IMG/VR virus record: IMGVR_UViG_3300046457_000175
Span: 55,290 to 119,289 of that record
From: a virus
Direction: 5' to 3' (one strand)
DNA: 64,000 nucleotides
In this document: positions 30,272 through 36,713 of the stretch, in pieces
Numbering within the stretch: the first letter of the stretch is position 1
How the letters are laid out: the number at the start of each line of letters is the position of its first letter
The notes under the pieces: generated by a model
Database searches by the model: none
Seen by the model: the letters and a program-made list of their open reading frames with translations, nothing else
Told to the model about the DNA's origin: nothing
Program-made: the position numbers and the translations under genes

Positions 30272-30544
30272 TCACCCGTCGCGGAGGTTCATCGCTTTGT
30301 AGGCCTTGAGCAGCTGGTCCGGAGGCGTCCTGGCTTTCAGGGCTTCCCAGGCCGTCTTGAAGTCGACCTTCGCCTGGTCGAGGCTGCCGGCCGTGCCGAT
30401 GGGGAGACCTCCGGTGAGGTGGACGATGACGTTCCAGATCCAGATCCCGGGCGTGCGCTCGCTAGCGTATCTGATCCGGCCGACCATCTGCTTGTCGTCG
30501 AGCACGGAATAGTCGCGGCGTCCGATCGGTCGCAGGCTGAGCAC
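30272..30544 (-). CDS. Conserved alphaproteobacterial small protein, 90 aa
   Basis: GTG start at 30544; the frame is blocked upstream by a TGA in the operator array, so the start is well bounded. LSLRPIGRRDYSVLDDKQMV, then GRIRYASERTPGIWIWNVIV and WEALKARTPPDQLLKAYKAM, closely follow a short chromosomal protein pattern I associate with Bradyrhizobium and relatives (RRDY..., ERTPGIW.W.V, ...AYAEMN). Function there is unknown. It suggests transfer from, or exchange with, a host of that group. It is the first leftward gene beside the divergent control region. Confidence 0.7.
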   Translation of the reverse strand: MLSLRPIGRRDYSVLDDKQMVGRIRYASERTPGIWIWNVIVHLTGGLPIGTAGSLDQAKVDFKTAWEALKARTPPDQLLKAYKAMNLRDG

Positions 30545-30564
30545 GAAATCGGCCTCGTGAGGGG

Positions 30565-30651
30565 GGTGTCAACCAGGATGACAGGGGGGGTGTAATCCTG
30601 GTTGACAGGGGTGTCATCCGAGTTGACAGGGGTGTCATCCGAGTTGACACC
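30565..30651. repeat. Tandem and inverted operator-like array (TTGACA...TGTCA)
   Basis: Two perfect 21-bp direct repeats (30601-30621 and 30622-30642), each containing TTGACAGGGGTGTCA, itself an inverted repeat of TGACA. A third, partial copy follows (GTTGACACC, 30643), and an inverted, slightly diverged copy lies at 30565-30585 (GGTGTCAACCAGGATGACAG). The array looks like multiple binding sites for one dimeric regulator, or iterons. Confidence 0.75.
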
Positions 30652-30820
30652 TTAAACCACCACTATAACCACCACTTGAACCACCAACTCTTAGACTCTC
30701 GTCCCTTTTCGGGCCGAGGCGCTGGCTTTTGGCTTCGGCCGCAGGTTCCGGTCAGGAACTCCAGCCGGCAAGTTTCCACAGTTCGGGCGGAAAAGGTGCC
30801 CAGGTGTTGAAACCGGGAAC

Positions 30821-30880
30821 CCATTTGCATTTTTGCAGGGAACAACCAGAGAGGGGTTGACAGAACGGGGGTACCTACTG
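30821..30880 (+). promoter_or_regulatory. Promoter-like module, copy A
   Basis: CCATTTGCATTTT, then GAGAGGGGTTGACAGAA, a GGGGGTACCT box and CTG. TTGACA (30857) is a consensus -35; TGTAGG 16 bp later is a weak -10. The same module recurs at 49914. Confidence 0.6.
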
Positions 30881-30898
30881 TAGGACTTGCTGTAGCGT

Positions 30899-30913
30899 TA
30901 GCATTCGTGCAAA
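30899..30913 (+). promoter_or_regulatory. Palindromic control motif, divergent copy 12
   Basis: TAGCATTCGTGCAAA, with the ATTCGT centre shared with copy 11, 37 bp after the -35 box of promoter module A. Confidence 0.45.
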
Positions 30914-31052
30914 CGTAACCAAGCCCCCAGGATGCGGCCCGGACAATCAGCCGGGACATTGGGCGGTGCCCGGACCCACTAACCCCATGCTGCGACCCCC
31001 GCCTCAGGCGGCGGCGCCCGGCCAGGCGATAGGAGTTCGGCGTGTCCAGGGG

Positions 31053-31068
31053 CTTGCTTGAATGCAAA
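31053..31068 (+). promoter_or_regulatory. 16-bp palindromic control motif, copy 13
   Basis: CTTGCTTGAATGCAAA followed by CGGAGG and, 13 nt after the motif, the GTG start of the first rightward gene. Confidence 0.65.
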
Positions 31069-31081
31069 CGGAGGAACGCGC

Positions 31082-31207
31082 GTGAGCCATGAGCTGATCC
31101 AGTATCTCGCCTATGTGGCCGCGATCGTCCTGACCCCTGCAGTCGGCTTTGCCGTCCTCGGCCTGTTCTGGTGCGTCCGATCCCTGAAGGAGATCGTCTG
31201 GCCATGA
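31082..31207 (+). CDS. Small membrane protein, 41 aa, first rightward gene
   Basis: GTG start with GGAGG 7 nt upstream. VSHELIQYLAYVAAIVLTPA, one or two membrane helices (about residues 7-34), a basic C-terminus. It heads a chain of overlapping small genes. Function unknown; a holin-like or host-envelope role is possible. Confidence 0.6.
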   Translation: MSHELIQYLAYVAAIVLTPAVGFAVLGLFWCVRSLKEIVWP

Positions 31208-31338
31208 CTGCTGACATCGAATTTCTCGCCGTGCTCAGCAGAGCCATCCTCGCATTGATGATCCTGAGCGGCGGCGCCATCGCAACGATCCTGGTCGTGA
31301 TCCTCATCCTGAAGCTCTTTGGGTGCCTCGATGACTGA
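31204..31338 (+). CDS. Small membrane protein, 44 aa
   Basis: ATG overlaps the previous TGA (ATGA). A short polar start (MTADIEFLAVLSRA) is followed by a long hydrophobic segment (about residues 15-38) and an acidic end. Function unknown. Confidence 0.6.
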   Translation: MTADIEFLAVLSRAILALMILSGGAIATILVVILILKLFGCLDD

Positions 31339-31615
31339 CCGCGCAGACGAAATCATCGCTGCCGCCGAGCAGGCGCTGCGTGAGCGACGCGGGCGCTCCG
31401 CGCCAGAGACAAACCAAACAGCTCCCGACTGGGGCCCGCTGTACCGCTACCTGCAAGGTGTGGTGCTCGGCTGCGTCGCCGGCCTGATCATCGGCTACAT
31501 CTGCGGCGCCTTCATCGGACCGGGTCGTGACACCTGCAAGGTGCGCGCCTCCACGGCTCGCATGGCGGTCTGTCTCGATGACTCGATCGCAAAAGCCAAG
31601 GGGCTGATGCGGTGA
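31331..31615 (+). CDS. Membrane protein with R2 repeat in frame, 94 aa
   Basis: MTDRADEIIAAAEQALRERR is helical, then an R2 repeat translated in frame (GRSAPETNQTAPDWG), a membrane helix near residues 45-67 (VVLGCVAGLIIGYICGAFIG) and a cytoplasmic or periplasmic tail with two Cys. Overlaps both neighbours. The repeat falls in a loop between helix and membrane segment, where an insertion could be tolerated. Confidence 0.65.
   Translation: MTDRADEIIAAAEQALRERRGRSAPETNQTAPDWGPLYRYLQGVVLGCVAGLIIGYICGAFIGPGRDTCKVRASTARMAVCLDDSIAKAKGLMR
31387..31419 (+). repeat. Short palindromic repeat R2, copy 7 (inside a gene)
   Basis: Core GCGGGCGCTCCGCGCCAGAG plus an ACAAACCAAAC tail, as in copy 6. It is the only copy well inside a coding sequence. 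Confidence 0.65.
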
Positions 31616-31950
31616 GCGAGAACCCTGGGAAGTGGCGAGACATCGAACAGCACGCTGACAGCATGACGCTCTTCGGCCGCGACTTCACGCTGCTGGTCGA
31701 CGGCAAGCCGCTCGACAGCATCCCGACGAAGCTCTTCGTCAACGAGATCGACGTCGTGACCGGCGCGATCACTGAGGTCACCTACACGACCCAGCTCGCG
31801 ATCGACGAGCCGATCGAGCCGCTCAGCGAGACAGAGCAGAAGCTCTGCGATTGGTGGGCCAAGCGGATCGAGGAAGATCTGCTCCGCCAGCTCTGCGGCG
31901 CGTCCAGTGAATACGAACAAAGCCTGCGTGCGGCAGGCGCCAAAGTTTAA
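31612..31950 (+). CDS. Hypothetical protein, 112 aa
   Basis: GTG start overlapping the previous stop (GTGA). An N-terminal half of alternating strands (SMTLFGRDFTLLVDGKPLDS) and a helical acidic C-terminal half (EQKLCDWWAKRIEEDLLRQL). Function unknown. Confidence 0.7.
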   Translation: MSENPGKWRDIEQHADSMTLFGRDFTLLVDGKPLDSIPTKLFVNEIDVVTGAITEVTYTTQLAIDEPIEPLSETEQKLCDWWAKRIEEDLLRQLCGASSEYEQSLRAAGAKV

Positions 31951-32002
31951 CCAGAGCCCGTGGTCTGCCCCAGGCAGCACGGCTCACCCTTTCGAGGCCG
32001 GA

Positions 32003-32314
32003 ATGTCCAAGATCGTGCCCGACCAGCTCGTTGACCTCGCGCTCGAACATCTCGACGACGAAGTCAAGCGCTGGCGGCGCGTGCCTTGGGCTCCGGGATA
32101 CATCCGCCTGATGCGGTGCCCCGACATGCCGGGCCCGGCAGAGATCACCGCTCAAGCGATGGAACAGGAGATCGTCTGCCACGACGTGCCGGCCGCTCTC
32201 GCCGACGACATGATCGTCCGCTTCGCGATGGAGAAGGCCATTGAGGCCGTCATCGGTGCCATCTCGCTCGCAGTGCCGGCGCCGAAGCCGCGCAAGCGAA
32301 AGGCCAAGTCGTGA
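32003..32314 (+). CDS. Hypothetical protein, 103 aa
   Basis: Start ATG 32003 (MSKIVPDQLVDLALEHLDDE), with GAGG upstream; the frame is open 5' but overlaps the previous gene. Helical, with a basic Pro/Lys-rich tail (PAPKPRKRKAKS) suited to nucleic-acid binding. Function unknown. Confidence 0.7.
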   Translation: MSKIVPDQLVDLALEHLDDEVKRWRRVPWAPGYIRLMRCPDMPGPAEITAQAMEQEIVCHDVPAALADDMIVRFAMEKAIEAVIGAISLAVPAPKPRKRKAKS

Positions 32315-32556
32315 TCGAGTTCATCGGGCTCGCCTGCTTCTCGCTCGGCGTCGCCACGCTCTACGCCACATGGCGGCTGTGGCTCGACGAGCCTCGCCAG
32401 ATCCGTTTCACGGACAAGCTGGCAGAGGCTCTGGAAATGCCACGCTACGTCCAGCGGGCGCAGATGTACTGCCGGCTCTACGGCTATCCCGAGAGCGAGT
32501 GGGAACGGTTTCAACACCGCGCCATCGCCGACATCATCATGGAGGCGTACCGCTAA
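32311..32556 (+). CDS. Membrane-anchored hypothetical protein, 81 aa
   Basis: GTG start overlapping the previous TGA (GTGA). One N-terminal helix (IEFIGLACFSLGVATLYATW, about residues 2-21), then a soluble helical domain with EMPRYVQRAQMYCRLYGYPE. Function unknown. Confidence 0.65.
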   Translation: MIEFIGLACFSLGVATLYATWRLWLDEPRQIRFTDKLAEALEMPRYVQRAQMYCRLYGYPESEWERFQHRAIADIIMEAYR

Positions 32557-32750
32557 TGGAGCAGCTCTTCAGCGCGGCCCACGCCGCATCGCGGATGTAC
32601 GCCAGTAGCTGGCGCCGTGGAAACATCGTCCGCGCCCAGAACCAGCTTCGCAAGAACCTGCAGAGCAAGCGCCTCGTGGACTTCTACCTCGACGAAATCG
32701 AGCGCGAAGTCGACTTCATCATCTTCGAGAAAGACTTCGATGCCGCCTGA
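32556..32750 (+). CDS. Hypothetical helical protein, 64 aa
   Basis: MEQLFSAAHAASRMYASSWR, basic first half and acidic second half (DEIEREVDFIIFEKDFDAA). Start shares TAATG with the preceding stop. Function unknown. Confidence 0.65.
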   Translation: MEQLFSAAHAASRMYASSWRRGNIVRAQNQLRKNLQSKRLVDFYLDEIEREVDFIIFEKDFDAA

Positions 32751-32820
32751 GATCGCCCAAATCCTGATCAGTATCGCGATCTCGATCGCTTTCATGGTCA
32801 TCGTTGCCGGGGAGGCCTGA
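32740..32820 (+). CDS. Single-helix membrane peptide, 26 aa
   Basis: MPPEIAQILISIAISIAFMV, one hydrophobic helix and a short acidic end. Overlaps the previous gene by 11 nt. Very short, but in the same style as its neighbours. Confidence 0.45.
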   Translation: MPPEIAQILISIAISIAFMVIVAGEA

Positions 32821-32823
32821 GAC

Positions 32824-33003
32824 ATGCCCAAGAAAATTGCTGAGAAGTCCGCCGCCATCATTACGATCAAGGATGCGCCGGAGATGACCAAGCGCGGCCG
32901 GCGCCAGATCGCCGAGTGGATGCGCAAGCAGGCGGACTTCCTGGAGTTCGAGGGTAAGGCGCTCTCGAAGCGCTTCACCGCCCGGTACCTGTACCGCGAC
33001 TGA
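32824..33003 (+). CDS. Hypothetical basic protein, 59 aa
   Basis: MPKKIAEKSAAIITIKDAPE, then TKRGRRQIAEWMRKQADFLE and a basic C-terminus; a helix-turn-helix-like arrangement is possible. Its stop overlaps the next start (TGATG). Function unknown. Confidence 0.65.
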   Translation: MPKKIAEKSAAIITIKDAPEMTKRGRRQIAEWMRKQADFLEFEGKALSKRFTARYLYRD

Positions 33004-33257
33004 TGGTTACTGACCCGATCTCAACCAGCCCGAAGGCCATGATCGCCTTCGAGCTGATGAAAATTCTGGACCCGCTCGTCGGTGTTGCTGAGGCCGCATT
33101 CTTCATGCAGCGCAGCAACGACCTCCTCGGCGGCACGACCCCTGTCACGGCAATCAAGGATGGCCGGATCGACGAGGTGCGCCGTGCCGTCCAGGCGGTC
33201 GCGATGGAGAAGGGCGTTTTCGGCGAGCCATGGCTGCCGCCGAAGACCCGACGCTGA
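33003..33257 (+). CDS. MbcA/ParS/Xre toxin-binding-domain-like protein, 84 aa
   Basis: FMQRSNDLLGGTTPVTAIKD, then GRIDEVRRAVQAVAMEKGVF, matches the C-terminal domain of MbcA/ParS/Xre-family antitoxins (the N..LGG.TP...L..G..D.V pattern, formerly DUF2384). In those systems this domain binds a RES-type NAD-degrading toxin. Here there is no N-terminal DNA-binding domain and no adjacent toxin, so it could be a stand-alone antitoxin that neutralises a host toxin, or a repurposed fold. Ends just before tRNA-Gly. Confidence 0.6.
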   Translation: MVTDPISTSPKAMIAFELMKILDPLVGVAEAAFFMQRSNDLLGGTTPVTAIKDGRIDEVRRAVQAVAMEKGVFGEPWLPPKTRR

Positions 33258-33261
33258 AATT

Positions 33262-33337
33262 GCTGGGGTAGCTCAGATGGTAGAGCGCCGGATTTCCAAT
33301 CCGTTGGTCGTGGGTTCGAACCCCACCCCTCGCTCCA
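33262..33337 (+). tRNA. tRNA-Gly (anticodon TCC)
   Basis: D arm GCTC/GAGC, anticodon loop TTTCCAA with TCC, T arm GTGGG/CCCAC and encoded CCA. The acceptor stem GCTGGGG/CCCTCGC has one mismatch and one G-T pair. It decodes GGA and possibly GGG. Confidence 0.85.
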
Positions 33338-33349
33338 AAGGAACCGAAC

Positions 33350-33631
33350 ATGGGTGAATACGACTACGTCCGCCTTGAGCGGGCAAAGCCGAACGTCATC
33401 GTCGCCTACAGCCGCGACGTCGCGATCCAGTACCGCGAGGCGTTCAACCTCGACGCCAGCCAGTGGGCCTGTCTTGGATATGGCGAGCGTCTTCCAGGCA
33501 AGTGGTGGCAGCGCATCGTGATGATGCGACCGCACTGGGCGCAGTCTGTGTCTGAAGCAATCGACTTCGAGATGCGTGTGGATGACTGGCGATGCGCCAC
33601 GGTCACCGACAGCGTCTTCAAGCTCATCTGA
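33350..33631 (+). CDS. Hypothetical protein, 93 aa
   Basis: MGEYDYVRLERAKPNVIVAY. Tryptophan-rich middle (GKWWQRIVMMRPHWAQ). Starts 12 nt after tRNA-Gly and shares TGATG with the next gene. Function unknown. Confidence 0.7.
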   Translation: MGEYDYVRLERAKPNVIVAYSRDVAIQYREAFNLDASQWACLGYGERLPGKWWQRIVMMRPHWAQSVSEAIDFEMRVDDWRCATVTDSVFKLI

Positions 33632-33753
33632 TGCTGCGCCTGGCCTGCATCTACATCACGGTCGCACTCGCAGCTGCGACCATCTTCTTCGTCGTCGCCA
33701 CCGCTTGGTGGGAACTGACCACATCGCCTCACGGCCTGCCGCCGGGTTGGTAA
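33631..33753 (+). CDS. Single-helix membrane protein, 40 aa
   Basis: MLRLACIYITVALAAATIFF: one membrane helix from about residue 5 to 26, then a short Pro/Gly-rich tail. Coupled by overlap to the previous gene. Confidence 0.6.
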   Translation: MLRLACIYITVALAAATIFFVVATAWWELTTSPHGLPPGW

Positions 33754-33763
33754 AGGACATCCA

Positions 33764-33949
33764 ATGCCGTTTCGCGCTCGCGTTCTTCTCTTTCAGTTCA
33801 GCTGCATGATGGTCGCGTTCTGCGCCTGGCTGACCCACGTCGTCACCTGCATCCAGTCAGGTCGCTTCCTGCTGCTCATCGCGGGTGCCATCGCCTTTCC
33901 GATCGGCGTGATCCACGGCTGGGGCATCTGGCTCGGCTTTTGGCCGTGA
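33764..33949 (+). CDS. Two-helix membrane protein, 61 aa
   Basis: MPFRARVLLFQFSCMMVAFC, then a second hydrophobic segment (FLLLIAGAIAFPIGVIHGWG). A holin or other small inner-membrane protein is possible; no holin family is recognised. Confidence 0.6.
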   Translation: MPFRARVLLFQFSCMMVAFCAWLTHVVTCIQSGRFLLLIAGAIAFPIGVIHGWGIWLGFWP

Positions 33950-34086
33950 TTAGCTGGGACGCAATACTCATCGTTGCCGCCATCATCGCCGCGTCGGCGA
34001 TCATCTCCAACACCATCGAGAACGTCGTGTGCGACTTCGCCGAAGACCTCTTCGAGCGATGGGACGCCATGGATGACGAGGACTGA
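33946..34086 (+). CDS. Membrane-anchored acidic peptide, 46 aa
   Basis: GTG start overlapping the previous stop (GTGA). N-terminal helix (AILIVAAIIAASAIISN, about residues 6-22) followed by an acidic tail with three Trp/Phe. Function unknown. Confidence 0.55.
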   Translation: MISWDAILIVAAIIAASAIISNTIENVVCDFAEDLFERWDAMDDED

Positions 34087-34200
34087 ATGCCGTTTCCCTT
34101 CTGCTTCCTGATGTTCAGCTATGCCATCTGGCAGGCGTCCATCGAGCGGGCTTTCGATTTGAACCCGTTCGAGGTGCGCTATGAGGACAAGAACCTTTGA
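34087..34200 (+). CDS. Hypothetical peptide, 37 aa
   Basis: MPFPFCFLMFSYAIWQASIE: hydrophobic start, charged end. ATG directly follows the preceding TGA. Function unknown. Confidence 0.5.
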   Translation: MPFPFCFLMFSYAIWQASIERAFDLNPFEVRYEDKNL

Positions 34201-34264
34201 TCTAGTCCTGGTGCCCGTGCTGTTCGTCATCTTCCTCGTTGCGATGGCGCACCTCTTTACCTGA
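34181..34264 (+). CDS. Single-helix membrane peptide, 27 aa
   Basis: MRTRTFDLVLVPVLFVIFLV and on: basic start, one helix. GAGGTG sits 4 nt upstream. Overlaps the previous gene by 20 nt in another frame. Confidence 0.45.
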   Translation: MRTRTFDLVLVPVLFVIFLVAMAHLFT

Positions 34265-34299
34265 CGACCAGCCGGCTCCCAAAAAACCCGAGCACGAAA

Positions 34300-34782
34300 A
34301 TGAAGGCTCTCAAAGCACTGGCCCTTGCGGGCCTGGTGATGATCTCTGCTGTGTCGCCATCACACGCACTGGTCATCACAGACGATCCCGGCGGTGTCAT
34401 CGTCAACTTCGTCAAGAAGTATGCAGACATCCGAGACAGCGGAGAGAAGGTTGTTGTCGACGGCGAGTGCGACTCGTCCTGCACGCTCTTCCTCGGCCTC
34501 GTTCCGCCGAAGAATTATTGCATCACGCTGAATGCGAAGCTTGGCTTCCACACGGCGTCGCTCAAGGTGCCTCAGTCGGATGGCACCGCCAAATACACTC
34601 ACGCCGCCGAGTTCTCGGAGCTGATGTGGAACATCTACCCCGGCAACATCCGCGCGCTCATCAAGCGCATCGGCTGGAACGGTGACGATCCCAACCTCGC
34701 GCACCCGCAGATCGTCTACGTCGGCCCTCGCCAGTTGCACAAGGCCGGCGTGCGTTACTGCGAACCGGGAGACTTATCGTGA
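34300..34782 (+). CDS. Periplasmic COG3904-like (ClpP-fold) protein, 160 aa
   Basis: Sec signal peptide (MKALKALALAGLVMISAVSP, then SHA; cleavage about residue 23). The mature part has the pattern VVVDGECDSSCTLFLGLVPP, then CITLNAKLGFHTA, which follows the periplasmic COG3904 group of ClpP/crotonase-fold proteins seen in Hyphomicrobiales chromosomes (G.C.SACT..L......C....A.LGFH). The Ser next to the second Cys and a nearby His are candidate catalytic residues. Possible role: cutting or binding a periplasmic host protein. Likely acquired from a host. Confidence 0.7.
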   Translation: MKALKALALAGLVMISAVSPSHALVITDDPGGVIVNFVKKYADIRDSGEKVVVDGECDSSCTLFLGLVPPKNYCITLNAKLGFHTASLKVPQSDGTAKYTHAAEFSELMWNIYPGNIRALIKRIGWNGDDPNLAHPQIVYVGPRQLHKAGVRYCEPGDLS

Positions 34783-35129
34783 GCCGGAAGCTGCGTGATC
34801 GAACCAAGCTTCCGAAGATCATCAAGATCGGGGTCCACGAGTACGAACTGATCCACCTTGATCCAGTCGTGGCGGAAGAGAAGGAGGTCTTCGGCCTCTG
34901 CAACCGCATGACGCTGAAAATCTCAGTCCGGTCAGATCTGCCGGACTCTTCGTTCGCCGAGACCCTTGAACACGAGATCAACCATGGCTGCTGGCATGCA
35001 GCCTCTCTCGGTGACGAAGAGACGGAAGAAGAAGTCGTCCTCCGTCTGACGCCCATCATGATCATGGCGCGCCGCGACAACCCGGAAATCTACGCCTGGA
35101 TCGACCGGGCTATCGCCCAGAAAGACTGA
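34779..35129 (+). CDS. HEXXH-motif metalloprotein, 116 aa
   Basis: GTG start overlapping the previous TGA. LEHEINHGCWHAASL (about residues 64-78) contains the zinc-binding HEINH signature of zincin-like peptidases, with an acidic helix downstream (GDEETEEEVVLRLTP) that could supply the third ligand. The N-terminal 60 residues are strand-rich (KIIKIGVHEYELI). Other phages carry small proteins of this form annotated only as putative metallopeptidases. The motif is clear, the substrate unknown. Confidence 0.7.
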   Translation: MSRKLRDRTKLPKIIKIGVHEYELIHLDPVVAEEKEVFGLCNRMTLKISVRSDLPDSSFAETLEHEINHGCWHAASLGDEETEEEVVLRLTPIMIMARRDNPEIYAWIDRAIAQKD

Positions 35130-35131
35130 CC

Positions 35132-35395
35132 ATGCTCAACGCAATGGTTGCCGCCACCAAGCGGCAAGCAGAGGCGATGATTGCCCTGCTCAAACTCAAC
35201 CCGCACGAATGGCAGGCCGTCACGTACGGCCAGCCGATCAAGCAACTCTTCGGCCACGCCAAACTCATCCGCCCAAGCGAGGGCGTCGAGAAGTCGCACT
35301 GCGACTGGGTGTTGGGGAGTCTCGTCCCAAACCTGTGCCTGACGGTGACCACGGTGCCCCCGCACTGGAAGATCCCGCAAGAGCACGTCGACTAA
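35132..35395 (+). CDS. Hypothetical protein, 87 aa
   Basis: MLNAMVAATKRQAEAMIALL, a helical N-terminus and a strand-rich second half (VEKSHCDWVLGSLVPNLCLT). Last small gene before the receptor-binding module. Function unknown. Confidence 0.7.
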   Translation: MLNAMVAATKRQAEAMIALLKLNPHEWQAVTYGQPIKQLFGHAKLIRPSEGVEKSHCDWVLGSLVPNLCLTVTTVPPHWKIPQEHVD

Positions 35396-35417
35396 TCAAA
35401 AAAAAGAAAGAACAGAC

Positions 35418-36710
35418 GTGACCAGCAAAGCTCGCGACCTCGTCAAGCGGCTCGGCCGCCTTGGCGTTCCTACCAACTTGCGCCGTCATCCGAACACTGT
35501 CGTCGCCCTCGGCGATAGCCGCGCCGCCCAGATCCATGCGGATGGCATCTTCAAGAACAAGTCCGGCTACAACCACTTCAGTGTGGGCAACGCGCTGGCC
35601 GGCAACCGCGCCATTCTTCTGAAGAATTTCGGCGTCAGCGGCGATCGCTCCGACCAGATCCTCACCCGGCTCAAGCCGGCGATCGATACTGGCGCCTACG
35701 TCCTCTACATCATCGCTGGCGTCAACGACATCGCCCAGAACTATCCGACCGCGACCACGTCCGGTGTCACCGCCTTCGCGAACATCAAGACGATGATCGA
35801 CGCTGGCGTCTCGAACGGCATGCTGCCGCTCGTCGTCCTGGATCCCGGCGCCAACAACATGACGCCGGCCCAGATCGCCCAGCTCTACATCTTGCAGGAG
35901 TTGCTGCGAGAGTACGCTGAGATCTGCCCGCACATGGTCCTCTTCGACCTGCCGTCTGCGATCTACAACATGGCCGCCACGTCGACGACTGCGCTGGCCC
36001 TGATTGGCACGATCGACGGCGTCCATGAGGGCAGCCTTGGCGGCTATCTCGGCGGGAAGTTGTTCGCCCAGATCTTGATGGCGATCATGCCCCCGCGACC
36101 GCACGGCTTCCGCAGTGCTGTCGAGAACCCGACCACCTCGCTCATCAACCTGACCGCCAATCCGATGTTCACGGGCGGAGAGACCGGCACGGTCGGCACT
36201 GGGTTCACCGGCAAGATCGCGACAAGCTTCGTCGGCGCTCGATCTGGCGCGGCGACTGCTGTCGGATCTGTGGCGCTGTCCAATGACGGCTCCGGTCTCT
36301 GGGAGCAAGTGCTGCAGTGTACGTTCGCGGCGGCCGGCGACGAGGTCAACCTCCACCAGGATATCCCGACCACTCTTTGGAACGCGGGCGATGTCCTTCA
36401 GTCTCACGCGGAAGTCGTCGTCGACGCCGGCAGTGTGAACCTCTGTGGTGCCTACCTCTACCTGCAGGCTAACGGCACGATTGGCGGTTCGAGCGTCGCT
36501 ACCACCGCGATGGACGGTTACGTCAACGGCACGCAGCATGGTGTCACGACCACCGAGGGCTTCAAGCTCAACTACTCGACCGAGAAGCTCTTGGTTCCGA
36601 ACTACGACGTGAAGAGCTGGGTCACCGCCCATGTCAAGGTCGTCGGCGCTGGCATTGGGTCGGCAACCGTCCGTGTTCGACGCTTCGGTGTCCGCAAGCG
36701 GTTCGCCTAA
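35418..36710 (+). CDS. SGNH/GDSL hydrolase, virion-associated esterase, 430 aa
   Basis: GTG start at 35418. SGNH blocks: VVALGDSRAAQ (nucleophile Ser, about residue 34), FGVSGDRSDQ (block II Gly, about 75), IIAGVND (block III Asn, about 100) and DGVHEGSLGG (Asp/His pair, about 197-200). The remaining 200 residues are beta-rich and end in an RVRRFGVRKRF tail, as in fibre-associated domains. Family members deacetylate polysaccharide or lipid. Directly upstream of the tailspike gene, so probably a tail-associated esterase modifying host surface glycans. Confidence 0.8.
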   Translation: MTSKARDLVKRLGRLGVPTNLRRHPNTVVALGDSRAAQIHADGIFKNKSGYNHFSVGNALAGNRAILLKNFGVSGDRSDQILTRLKPAIDTGAYVLYIIAGVNDIAQNYPTATTSGVTAFANIKTMIDAGVSNGMLPLVVLDPGANNMTPAQIAQLYILQELLREYAEICPHMVLFDLPSAIYNMAATSTTALALIGTIDGVHEGSLGGYLGGKLFAQILMAIMPPRPHGFRSAVENPTTSLINLTANPMFTGGETGTVGTGFTGKIATSFVGARSGAATAVGSVALSNDGSGLWEQVLQCTFAAAGDEVNLHQDIPTTLWNAGDVLQSHAEVVVDAGSVNLCGAYLYLQANGTIGGSSVATTAMDGYVNGTQHGVTTTEGFKLNYSTEKLLVPNYDVKSWVTAHVKVVGAGIGSATVRVRRFGVRKRFA

Positions 36711-36713
36711 GCC

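Larger units (their letters stand above)
30545..31081. other. Divergent control region, 537 bp, no gene
   Basis: Separates the leftward half of the window from the rightward half. It contains the operator-like array (30565-30651), three near-repeats of ACCACCA (30653-30688), a promoter-like module (30821-30880) and two palindromic motifs. Frames crossing it are repetitive or shadow-like. Confidence 0.7.

Noticed and set aside
30462-30650. 62-aa repetitive frame (TRMTPLS repeated)
   Set aside because: It is just a reading of the tandem operator array in another frame.
30601-30651. CRISPR-like array
   Set aside because: The repeats are directly adjacent with no spacers; they behave as tandem operator units rather than a CRISPR array.
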